From assembly GCA_000151295.1 (NCBI GenBank), contig GG745329.1:1002897-1066896 (forward strand): a stretch of DNA of 64,000 bases, given 5' to 3'. The stretch comes from Allomyces macrogynus ATCC 38327 (Eukaryota; Blastocladiomycota; Blastocladiomycetes; Blastocladiales; Blastocladiaceae). Shown piece after piece: positions 23,269 to 33,293 of the stretch; the first letter of the stretch is position 1, and each line of letters starts with the position of its first letter. The position numbers and the translations under genes were made by a program. The notes under the pieces are model-generated. The model searched no databases. It was not told the DNA's origin and was given only the letters and a program-made list of their open reading frames with translations.

Positions 23269-26200
23269 ATGATCCGCATCTACCTCCCGTCATCGCTGGC
23301 CTCGTGCAAGCTGCAGACGTCGCTGGGTGCGTACTGTTGCCGTTTTCCTCTTTGTCGCTCTTCACGCTCACCCTCTTTGCTCGCTCGTCACAGACTTTGT
23401 CATTTCCGCCAACCCGGACGACCATCATGGCGGCAAAGGCCCCACCTTCACGCTACGGCGCATGCCCAAAGTCGACGTGACGCCCAGCATGCCCTTCGTG
23501 CTCATGGACGCGACTGCCGCCGACCACCTCATCACGATGCGCCGCGAGCTGCTGCTCAAGGACAAGCCCGAGTTCCCCGCGGAGCGACTCGCTGCCGCGC
23601 CCGCGGCCTCGTCGGACCATTTGCAGGTGCCGCGCAAGTCGCCGCGCGCCGCCGACTTGACGCCCGAATCCGTCTGGGTCATGGAGTTTGCGAGCGACTC
23701 GGGCGAGAGCGCGGTCATGGACGATGTCAACATGGATCGGATTGCCGAGATTCGGTCGGGTAAGTTGTGGTTTCTCGCTTTGGGTTGAATGGGCTGGAGG
23801 ACGATGATTTGACGCGCTTGCTCACCACAGAACACGACTTACCGCTCTTTGGCGACGAGCTCACTGTCGACCATTCGTTTGCATTTGATTTGGACAGTGA
23901 GCCGACGCCGTTTTCGGCACCGTCGCCTGACCCGGCACCTGCTGTCGCTGTCGAGGCATCGCCCGCTGCCGACGCCACGGAATCGCCCCTCATCGACCCG
24001 GCACCGCTCGAGGAAGCCCCTCAATTCGATGCCGTCGTCCTGCCCGAACTGCCACCGATTGAGGTGCTGGAGCTCGCCGCCATCGTGCCGGAGCCGGCAC
24101 CCGTTGAGTCGCCCGCGCTCGACGCTGCGGTCGTGGTCCACGACGAGGTGCTCGAGGCGCCCGTCGACGTTCGGGCCGCTCCCGCCGCCGACAACCTCGC
24201 GGTCGAGACCGTGGATCAGCCAAATGGCGTGGAATCGGCAACCGCTGCGGTCGAAGATGAGCTGCCGCACATCGAGGCCGCGCACGAGCCCGTGGATGCC
24301 GTCGTGGCCGTCGATTTGGCCGTCCTGAAGCTTGACGCACCCGTTGCCGAGGAGCCGCGGGAAATCGTTGAGCTGGAGCTAACCGCACCGGTGGAGGAGG
24401 CTCAGCCCGAGCCCGTGCACGTCGATTCGGTCGAGGAGGTCGTCGAGGCCGTCACCGCCGAGCCGGCTGTCGTGGAGCCCGCTGCCGTCGAGGAGGCCGT
24501 GCAAGTCGACCCGATTGCCACTCTCCCCGCCGAGACCGCGCCCGCCGCCGAGACCGCCGTGGCCGAGACTGAACGGGATATCGCGGCCGAGGCCACCGTT
24601 GTCGCACCCGCCGTGCCGGAACTCGTCGTCATTGCCGACGCCCCCGCTGAACCAGAATCCGCTGCCACCACCGTCACCACCCCGCTTACCGCCCCCGCCC
24701 CGCTCTCGTCCAACGTGCACCCGTCGTCTTCGGACGCCGCCGAAACCGCGCCCTCCCTCGCCGTTTTTGCCGACGACAATGACGACGCGCACAGCACGAG
24801 CGTCGTGCCGCTCTTCGCGCCGTCCGACCTATTGCTCGACGACGCATCGACGCGGTCCATGGCCGGCTCGCTCATTCCGCACCACGCGCGATCGATCATT
24901 TCCGACCGTGTCGAGCCCGCGACGAGCCCGGAACCGCCCGTGCAGGACAGTGACGAGGACAGCGCCGAGCCGGCGTCCCAGTTTCAGACGATTCAGGACT
25001 TGATTGCGCGACTCGATACGGTCGACGTGCCGACGCCGGTGCTTGGTGAGGGGCTCATGGTCGCCCCGGGGGAGGCGACGACGACGGCGGTCGCGGCGGA
25101 AATGAGCGAGGATGCGGCGGTGCTGGAGCCGGTGCAGGAGGAGAAGGTGACCGAGGAACCGGCCAAGCCCGAGTCACCGACGACGTCGGAGAACCCGTTC
25201 CTGATCGCGACCAAGCTGTTTGATGCTATGGAAACGCACTTGTTCAACCTGTCGCTGCCGGACGTGCACGTCACGGCGCCCATGGACGACGCTGCCGCGG
25301 CACCTGCCGAGGACGCGCCCGCAGTGACGGTTCGTGCCGCAACGCCGGTGCTGTCCGTCACGGCGCCCGTCGAAGACGACGCGGAGTCGGACGAGGACGA
25401 GGGAATGCTGTCGTCAGCCGTCGACATGGAAGGGTTTCCGAAGGTGCCGACGCTCAAGTCGGCGTCGTCGGTGCTCATGGACGTGCCACACTACATGCTC
25501 TCGACGGACGATTCCGAGGGGGACGAGTCGCACAAGGACCAGGACGAGATGTCGAGCCACGAGGAAGAGGAGGAGAGCGATTTGGAGGAGGAGCAGCCGG
25601 TGCCGATGGTCGCTGCAACGCCCACGGTCGCGTCGCCCAAGTTGGCCTCGCCGAAATTCGCGTCGCCGAAACCGGCTGCCGCGTCACCGCGATTCTCGAC
25701 GCCTGCCCTGTCGACTGCCGCACTGTCCACGACCGTCCTGTCCGTGCCCGTCCTGTCAGCGCCCGCTTCACCAGCTGTTGTGCAGGCGGCCCCGTCGCCC
25801 ATGATCTCGTCGCCCGCTGTCGCACACGCCGCCTCCCCCGTCCTGACCATCCCCCGCCTGTCCGTGCCTGGCTCGCCTGCCGTCGTCACCGAGTCGCTCC
25901 CGTCGCCCACGATCCCGGCGCCGCCAGCACTCGTCGCGCAACCTGCGCTGGCACCGTCGCCAATCGCATCGACCGCGACGCCCGCTGAGGCGACTATCGA
26001 TCCGCCGTCGCCCAAGCCCGTGCCGGAACTCCACTACGAGTCATTCCCGCCTGCTGACTTGGTGCCGATCGCGCCGGCTGTGGGCGCATCCTCGGGCCTC
26101 CTGCCGGCGATTCGCGAAGACCAAGACGACTCGAATCCCACGTCCAACACTCACACGAACGGTAACGACGATATCGATGAGGAAGAAGAGGACGACGACT

Positions 26201-26694
26201 GCGAGATCGAGTTTTCCGTTGACTCGGCGTACGAGACCCCCTCGCTCGGCGCAACCCCGTCGTCGTCGGCGTTCGAACCGGCGGCTAACTCGCGCAAGGA
26301 CAAGAAGGACAAGAAACTCCTCCCGCGACTGCGGCATTCTTTGCAAGTCACGTTGCGTCGCGCGTCGCACTCGGAGCCGTCGACGCGGACCACAGCGGCG
26401 CGCCGCGACTCGGCACCCAATGGCCCGCTCGTCATGGACCTGGTCCCGGCCAACTCGGCGCCGGCCAAGAAACGCAGTTTGTTGCGCAAGATGCTCGACA
26501 AGTTTGCGTCAAGCGGGTCCGACGACGAGCGCGATCCGCGTGCCGCCAAGCAGCCCAAGTCGAAGCTGTTCCGCAAGGAGAAGAAGGACTTGGGCAAGCG
26601 GCGCGGCGACACTGACGAGCAGGCGGCGTCGTCGTCGGCGGCGCCAGCCGAGGGCGGCAAGAAGAGCAAGCGGTTCAGCGTGTTCAAGAAGTAA
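23269..26694 (+). CDS. large low-complexity acidic orphan protein with basic C-terminus
   Basis: No family recognised. Three exons, 23269..23326, 23394..23759 and 23831..26694, give 1095 aa, in phase through GTGCGT and GTAAGT donors. The first 140 residues are the most ordered part (DFVISANPDDHHGGKGPTFT, MPKVDVTPSMPFVLMDATAA). Residues 145-900 are Ala/Val/Pro/Glu-rich, with loose VxAP, EPAA and ASPK/LSVP repeats and acidic patches. The last 140 residues are basic with short helices (KKDKKLLPRLRHSLQVTLRR, KKRSLLRKMLDKF) and end KSKRFSVFKK. No signal peptide or membrane span. This looks like a scaffold or cortical protein, but that is a guess from composition only. Start context CACCATGA is good. 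Confidence 0.75.
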
Positions 26695-27624
26695 GCACCC
26701 GCCGTCGCCGTCGTCGTCCGTGCGCGTTTTTGCTGTTCCCGCTTGCTTTCCAAGTCGGTTGGTTTTGGTTTTTGGTTTGCCGCCTTTGCCGTTTTTTTGT
26801 GTTCGTTCACCGTTCGTGATCCGTCTCAACTGGGCCGCGCGTCTTGCAGGCCCCGCAATGCTTCGAGTTCCCCATCTCTGCCCATCCTGTGCACATCACG
26901 TCCAGCTGGGCTCACTTTGCAGCTGCCGTTTGCTCGTTATTCTCGTTTGCTTTTAGAGCGCGCGCATGACTTCCTCCCTTCTCTCTCGCAAGCGAGAATG
27001 TCGTGCTCTGCTCGCTCGATAGCCTTGGCTTGTAGTACACATGATAAACCCATTGTTCAAGAATCACACCATTTGGTGTAAATAGCAAGACCGCGACGCC
27101 GATCGTGTCGAGGCTTGTCGAAGTGCCGCGAAGCTCGAACGGGGGGATATTCTGAGAGGCAAAAAGAGCTCCAGCAAGTCTGTGTGGCCAGTTTGCCTGC
27201 AGGTCCCCAGGACGCGTTCTTTCGGTCGGCCTGTGGACAGCGTGCTGATATTGCCGTTGGCAGTTATTCGTTTCGACGTTAGTTGCAAGGCATGTCAAGA
27301 GAGGAGAAGTGCCTGCGCGTGGCTGCTCGGCCCTTTGTTCTAGAAAGTTCGGCGGTGCCGCAGAGTGGTGCCGCTGCTGAACAACGCCCTTCCACCACTG
27401 GACAGTGGCCTCCCTCTCACCACCATCCAGGCCACCCGCACCCCGCGCGCACCCGCGCCGCCGCGCCCGCGCGACTTGCCGCACTCGAACGCACGCGCAT
27501 CAAGCCGCCTCTCGCCCCGGTTCGCCTGCGGATCCTCGCCGCCCTGCAAGCGCCGCCGCCACTGCCACCACGGTCTGCCACGGCCTCGGCCTGGCCGACC
27601 ACCAGCACCCCGCTCCGGCCGACC
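26695..27624. other. intergenic with a protein-like minus-strand segment
   Basis: About 930 nt between two + strand genes. On the minus strand, near 27010-27170, one frame reads like protein (TSTSLDTIGVAVLLFTPNGV then ILEQWVYHV), but no start, acceptor or flanking exons could be assembled. It may be a gene remnant or chance. Confidence 0.3.
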
Positions 27625-29513
27625 ATGGACCTGACGTCGGGCGGACATGCTGCTGCCGCCGATGCCATGGCCGGCACACTCAGCACGTCGCCCGTCAGCG
27701 GTGGGCCCGGGTTCGCCACGTTTGCCGCCACGACCCCACCCGTCGCCACCACGTTCGTGCAAAAGCTCTACGCGTATGTTGTGGATTGCCGCACGCGCCC
27801 GCCAGACTGGATCGCGCCAGTCCGCGCAGCCGAACTGAACCGATGCCCCGATGCGTGGCCTTCACCCCCAGCCTCGTCAGCGACCCGGCAACCGACCATG
27901 TCATCTACTGGACACCGTCTGGCACGTCGTTTATCGTGCGCAACGTCGCCGAGTTTGAAAACTTGCTACCGCGGTACGCTGCACCAGCACCGATCGACTG
28001 CACGCGTGCCGATCGCTCACTCCCCCACTCCATTCTCCAGTTACTACAAGCACCGCCAGTTTTCCAGCTTTATTCGGCAGCTCAACACGTACCAGTTTCG
28101 CAAAATCAACCGCAACCCGCGCGGCGCCCGCGGCAATCTCGCGCTCGATGGACCCACCGAGTTTGAGTTTGCGCACGAGCAGTTTTTGCGCGGGCGTATG
28201 GACTTGCTCGATAACATCAAGCGCAAGTCCGCGTCGTCGAGTACGCCCGCGGCCGCGGCGAACACGACGGCGGCGGCGGACGGCTCGAGTGCTGCACCAT
28301 CATCATCCGCAGCAGGAGCTGCAGCGCCACCGCCGCACGTGCTGCCAGACCCGACGCCGGCGCTTTCGGTCTCGCCCGTCTCCCCGGTCCGCGCCCGGAT
28401 CGAGCGGTCACTAAGCGGCGGATCCATATCAATGGGCGCTGTCGCGGCGTCGGCCGCGGAACAGGGCGGCCAGAGGCAGTTGGCGGCTGCCTCGCCCGCG
28501 GTGCAGGTGCCGCCACCCGCGGCGGTGGTGGTCGCGACGACGCAGGAAACGTCTGAATTGCAGCAGCAACTGCAGAACGTGCACCACCAGCTCGAGATTG
28601 TCTCGAACCGACTCGCCGAGCAGACGCGTGAGGTGCAGATTCATCGCCAGGCGATCGTCTCGATCATTGATTGGATCCACAGTCAAGGTACTCGTTCTTG
28701 GACTGATCGATCTGGTGCCGTGCTTGTTGCTCACTTTCCCTCTCGCCTTCACACAGGATACCAATTCCCCAACAACAGCAACGACGACGCCGGCGCCGCC
28801 GGCGGCGGCGCTTCCACCTCGGCCGCACTCCCCGCCGGCTCGGCATTCGCGACCCCGGGCGCCGGCCGATCGCCGAACCCGCAGCCGTGCGTGCTCGTCA
28901 CGGGTCCCTCGGGCGAGCCCATGGTCCCGTCGATGCCGCCGTCGGGGTCGATCATGAACCACCCGCTAGCCGCGGCGTTCAACGGCTCCTCGCCGCTCTA
29001 CAACGCAAGCGTTTCGAGCTCGCACTCGCCTGCATCGTCGGTCAGTCTCGACCCGCTGCTCGGCACCTCGCCGCTCATGTACCCGGGCCTGTCGCCGAAC
29101 CTGTCGACGGCCATGGGGTACATGGACATGGGTATGCTCGCCGGGTTGACGGAACCTATGGGCATGAGCCGACCCGCAAGTGCGCTGGGCATGGCGATGC
29201 CGCAGCAGATTGGTGGCGCGCAATTGCCGCTGCAAATGCAGATGCCCGTGACGCCGCAGATGCAGCTGCAGATGCAGATGCCGATGCAGCAGCAGCAGCA
29301 GTTGCAGCTTCCAAACAGCAGCAGTTGCAGTTGCAGCAGCAGTTGCAGATGCAACAGCAGCAGCTGCTGCACCACCAGCAGCTCGCCGCCGCCGCCGGGC
29401 GAATGCCGTTTGCGCCCGCACAGGCACCGCCGTTACCGCCGCGGCCGCAGCCGGGCGCGTTCCTGCTCGGGTCGGCGCTCGCGCAGGCCATGGGGCGGAG
29501 CAATACGGCATAG
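27625..29513 (+). CDS. HSF1: heat shock transcription factor
   Basis: Trimeric activator binding nGAAn heat shock elements. Exons 27625..27773, 27872..27973 and 28041..28687 build the winged-helix DNA-binding domain: TTFVQKLYA+[31 protein letters not shown]+[25 protein letters not shown] coiled-coil oligomerisation region follows ([20 protein letters not shown] and beyond). The C-terminal half is Ser/Pro/Met/Gln-rich, as in activation domains. The reading frame changes in a Gln-rich repeat near 29250-29320. Either an intron 29248..29318 (GTGACG...AACAG, 71 nt) restores it exactly, giving 527 aa ending [14 protein letters not shown], or there is an indel in the repeat. The ATG at 27625 sits in GACCATGG. 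Confidence 0.92.
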
Positions 29514-29915
29514 TGGGGCGTTGGCCTGTTTGTAGCTTTCGATTGCCTCGTTTGTGCTGCGGCCTTTTTTGTTTGTTTCTTCTTTTTTCGTGTCCTTCGC
29601 GGTTCGTGTCGCTGTTCAATCCAATTTTGATCATCCGTTTGTTCTTGTTCGCGGTGTGCGAGATCGTGTGTGCCCATTGTCGGGGAGCGTGCGTCGGTTG
29701 GTCACTCGGTGTGTCAATGCTGAAGTATCCGTGTCTCGATTGTTCATGGACGAACGTGGAAAAAACGGTTTCTGCGACGTGTTGTGCGAATGATGGTGCA
29801 GCAATGCTTTCCTGTTAGTTGTCGTGTTTCTTCCGACACTGTCTGTTGCGCTCGGCTGGAGGCCGGCGAATCGTCAACCAGAGACTACAAAGGCAAATTT
29901 AATTGCCCTCCCTTC
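29514..29915. other. convergent intergenic region
   Basis: About 400 nt between the HSF and RS-rich protein stops. The + strand is T-rich, as expected of 3' flanking DNA. No gene seen. Confidence 0.4.
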
Positions 29916-31330
29916 TCAGTTGCGTGCTCGTCGCGACGGTGACAGCTGGTAGGGTGTAGGCGACAACGACGGTGACAGGTGGCGGAGAATCGCCGAGCGC
30001 GCGTCCGCCGGGTGGTGCGCGCGGCGACTCGAGCTGGAAGACGATGGGCGTTCGCGGTCCGAGCGCGTATCGTCGTTGCCGTGGCGGGACGACGAGCCAG
30101 GCGGCGATCTCTCGCGTTCGCGCTCGCGGCGCGTGCGTCGTGCGTCCGATGAAGACGACGACGACGAGGTTGGTGCCGCGCCTCTCCGGCGTCTTCGCGA
30201 TGCCGTTTCCTCATCATCATCGTCGCTGCTGTCGTGATGCCGCCTGCGGTCCCGATGCCGGCGATGCCGACGCTCGTCGCCGTCATCGTCGAGGTCGGTG
30301 CGGTCCTTGCTCGGGGACCGTGATCGCGATCGTTTGCTTCGCCGCGTCGCGCGGGGCACAGACGATGACGACGTGTGCGGGCTCGCGCTTCTTATCCTCC
30401 TCCTGCCCTGCGGCAACCCACCGCGCGCGGCGCGGTCCCGGCTGGCCTCATCGCGATCTCGGCTGGTATCGTCGCGGTGGTCACGATTGCACTCGTGCGT
30501 GCTCTCGCGCTCGCAGTTCCGGACGGTCTCGTCGTCATCGCCGTCGTCGTCAGGATTATGACTTGAAGACGCGGCAGCGGCAGCCGCCGCAGCGCGGGCA
30601 ACAGCCGCGTTATGGCCGCTCGTCTGCCGCATGACGTTTTTAAGGAAGCCGACATTGGGCCGGAGCGCTCTAAACGAGGCGGGCCACCGATTCAGTTGCA
30701 GGTGACCGTAGCGCAAACACAGACAAAAACCAACGAACCGCGATTCCGGGACGGATGCAGGCGCGGCCGCTGCCGCAGGCAGATACGCCGCAGCGATGCC
30801 TGCCGCCTGGTACTTTTTCCGTTTGTCCGTGGCCTCTACGCATGGCAGCATCGAGCCAATGAGTGGAGAGGCTCCGACGCTTGCGGCCGAACAACACTGA
30901 GCAAACCTTTGGCGATCAGCTGGGCAATGTAGGCGTCGAGGTCGTGGTCGGCGACATTGCGGGCGCTGGAGCCGAGCGCGGCTCGAACCTGGCGGGTGCA
31001 TGGCGTGCTCGTTAGCCGTGGGGCTCCGGGTTTATCATGGCGTGCAGTATCGAATGCGGGTAGATGGCGACCAGACTGTCAATCACGTTGGGCTTGTACA
31101 TGGCGAGCTGCTCGATGAGGAGCTCGCCGTCGGCGTCGCATCAAGGTTCGGCCGACACGAGCCACGTGCGAATGCGTCACCCAAACCATGAAGCGTCCGA
31201 TGTTATCTCCCCACCCTGGAGGCGTCGGCTAGAACAAACCTTTCTGCTCGTCGTTGAGTTTGAGTACCTTGCGCGTTATTATGCGCGAGATCTTGTCAGT
31301 TGTCGGCCAGCGAAGAGGTGTGGCGGCCAT
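29916..31330 (-). CDS. RS/D-rich nuclear-type protein, family uncertain
   Basis: Five exons proposed: complement(29916..30669, 30739..30835, 30907..30988, 31087..31107, 31268..31330), about 338 aa, all phases consistent; the second exon boundary is the weakest. The start at 31330 gives MAATPLRWPTTDKISRIITR. Then come KPN+VRAALGSSARNVADHD with LDAYIAQLIAK, KRKKYQAAGIAAAYLPAA, and LRPNVGFLKNVMRQTSGHN. The last 200 residues are dominated by Arg, Ser, Asp and His (RS and RD dipeptides), typical of splicing-associated or speckle proteins. The FLKNVMRQTSGHN stretch resembles a short motif I associate with NKAPD1-like proteins, a weak hint. Divergent from cytidine deaminase with only 113 nt between the ATGs. 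Confidence 0.55.
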
Positions 31331-31365
31331 TGGGACGTGTCGCCGCGGTGGACCCGGCCGGCGCG

Positions 31366-31371
31366 TATAAA
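31366..31371 (+). promoter_or_regulatory. TATA-box candidate for cytidine deaminase
   Basis: TATAAA flanked by GC-rich sequence (GCGCGTATAAAGCGCG), 73 nt before the ATG at 31444, in the short divergent promoter. The position fits a core promoter with a short 5' UTR. Confidence 0.55.
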
Positions 31372-31443
31372 GCGCGCGCGTCGCCGCCGTTTTGCTCAGG
31401 TTCCCGCTCTCCCCATCAACGACCCCCACCACCTTCTGCCACC

Positions 31444-32110
31444 ATGCGTACAGATCAACGCCATGCATTAAAATACAACACAATGGCCACGTTGCGCGAC
31501 GCGTGCAGGACGTGCTGGTCGCTCATGCGCGATCTCTGTTCCGGCTCGCTGTTGCACGAATGCTTTGCGCAACCAGCGTGCCCGATGTCGCAGCCCGTGT
31601 CGACATGACAACGTCTCCCAAGATCCATGCTGTTCCTGACCCTGCGTCCCTGCGCTGCCCGCCAATATAGCCCTCTCCATCACCGACGAGCAGCGCGACA
31701 CGCTGATCGCCATGGCTGCCGAGGCCAAGACCAAGTCCTACTCGCCCTACTCCAAGTTCCGTGTTGGTGCCGCGCTCCTGACTAAGTCGGGCAACATCTA
31801 CACGGGCTGCAACGTCGAAAACGCCAGTTACGGTGGTGCCATTTGCGCCGAGCGCACGGCCTACGTCAAGGCTGTCTCCGAGGGCGACAAGCTCATGGTC
31901 GCGCTCGCCGTCGCCACCGACGCCGACGCCTTCACGTCGCCGTGCGGCATTTGCCGGCAGTTTGTGCGCGAGTTTGGCACCTCGACGATTGTGATCTTGA
32001 CCAAGCCCGATGGCTCGTTCAAGGAGACGACGGTCGGCGGCCTCTTGCCCGACTCGTTTGGCCCGGACGACCTTGGGTTTGAGACGATCGAGGCGACCGC
32101 CGACGAGTGA
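31444..32110 (+). CDS. CDD1: cytidine deaminase
   Basis: Zinc-dependent deaminase of the pyrimidine salvage pathway (cytidine or deoxycytidine to uridine). The zinc site is complete: CNVENASYGGAICAERTA (xAE motif) and SPCGICRQFVREF (PCxxC). KSYSPYSKFRVGAALL is the usual substrate-site stretch. The 5' end fits a first exon with only four coding bases (ATGC, 31444..31447) in GCCACCATGC, a 223-nt intron with GTACAG donor and AATATAG acceptor, and exon 31671..32110. That gives MPLSITDEQRDTLIAMAAEA and 147 aa, the normal length. Without this splice the protein would start inside the conserved N-terminal helix (ATG at 31712). Confidence 0.93.
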
Positions 32111-33293
32111 AGCCGTCTGTTGATCTTTTTTCTTCGTTCTGGTTTGCGTTGGCGCCAGAAAGACGGTGATGTGAGCAGGGCCGCGCGGTGCGGCCCACGA
32201 GTCAAACATGCTTGCGATCTTTTGATACAATGACAGTCTTCGCACCCCTCGTTACGATTTCCTCGTTTGGAGTGTCGCAGTTGTCGTCGTTCCCGCACCA
32301 CCGAGATTCGTTTGCTGAATTCGAGCAGTATGTACCCAGCTAGCCACCATATTTCGGCCATGGCAACCATGCTGGGCACCAACGCTTGTCTCAATCCGCG
32401 CCATCCATGCCATGGCATCAGCACATGTTCTCCACCCGGTTGTCTTGGAATCAGATGGGTTTGACGCAATTATTATAGACGGGTTGGACGGCATTTGTCG
32501 TCGCTCCAAACGGGTGTTTTGGCGCGTTGAAATAGTCACAAAGGGAGCAATCGCAGCCAGCCCACATTACGAGAGAGAAAGTGAAGAAATAAAAGAATGC
32601 AGTGGAGCAAGGTAAAAATCGTGCAGGAAATGGAAGTGCAACATCCTTGGAGCAAAAAAGTCGCATTTCTACCGAAATTCCACCTACTGCTCAACCGGAT
32701 CGGACGACTCATGCCATGCGAAGCGGAATCGCAAACCACTTCACCGGCTCACATGGCCATGGTTTGGAAGCGCCGTTTCTTGGGCGTTTGGTTGAGCGCG
32801 CGCTCATTTATGAATCACAATCAGGCAAATCAGGATGGGGTTGCTGACTTGTCCCGCAACGTTTGAAGCCAACCCCAACCTCAGCGTCCTGATCTGACGG
32901 CTTGTTGAGCGAACTCGAGCGCCAGGCTGATATGTCGGTTGGCCCGGGCCTTCCACACATATCAAGACGGCATGGACGCGCAAGCTGGATCAGCAGTCCA
33001 CGCCAATCCGTATTCCTTTCGCCGGCCCGAACCGAAATACACGCAAAACGGTGGAGAGCGTGCGCTGATACCTCAGCAATGATCATGTACATTAAACGGG
33101 AGGCAGGGGCGTGGACGCGGGCATTGGTCATATTGATATTGCTCAAACTGGCCAATATCGGCATGAATGCGCTCAAGCACAGCGGACAGCGTGGGATGGG
33201 CGATGCATGCACGTGCACGCATTCAAAAAGGGTCAAGGCAACCCATTCCAAATCCAAAGTCATTCAGTCTGCTCATATCTATGGTGCAAGAGA
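32111..33293. other. gene-poor, less GC-rich region
   Basis: About 1.2 kb with visibly lower GC than the flanks and no convincing ORF on either strand. It follows cytidine deaminase and precedes the C-terminal end of the channel-like gene. No repeats, terminal inverted repeats or transposase-like sequence seen. Confidence 0.4.

Noticed and set aside
32111..33293. Transposon remnant
   Set aside because: No terminal repeats, target-site duplication or transposase/reverse transcriptase motifs could be seen.
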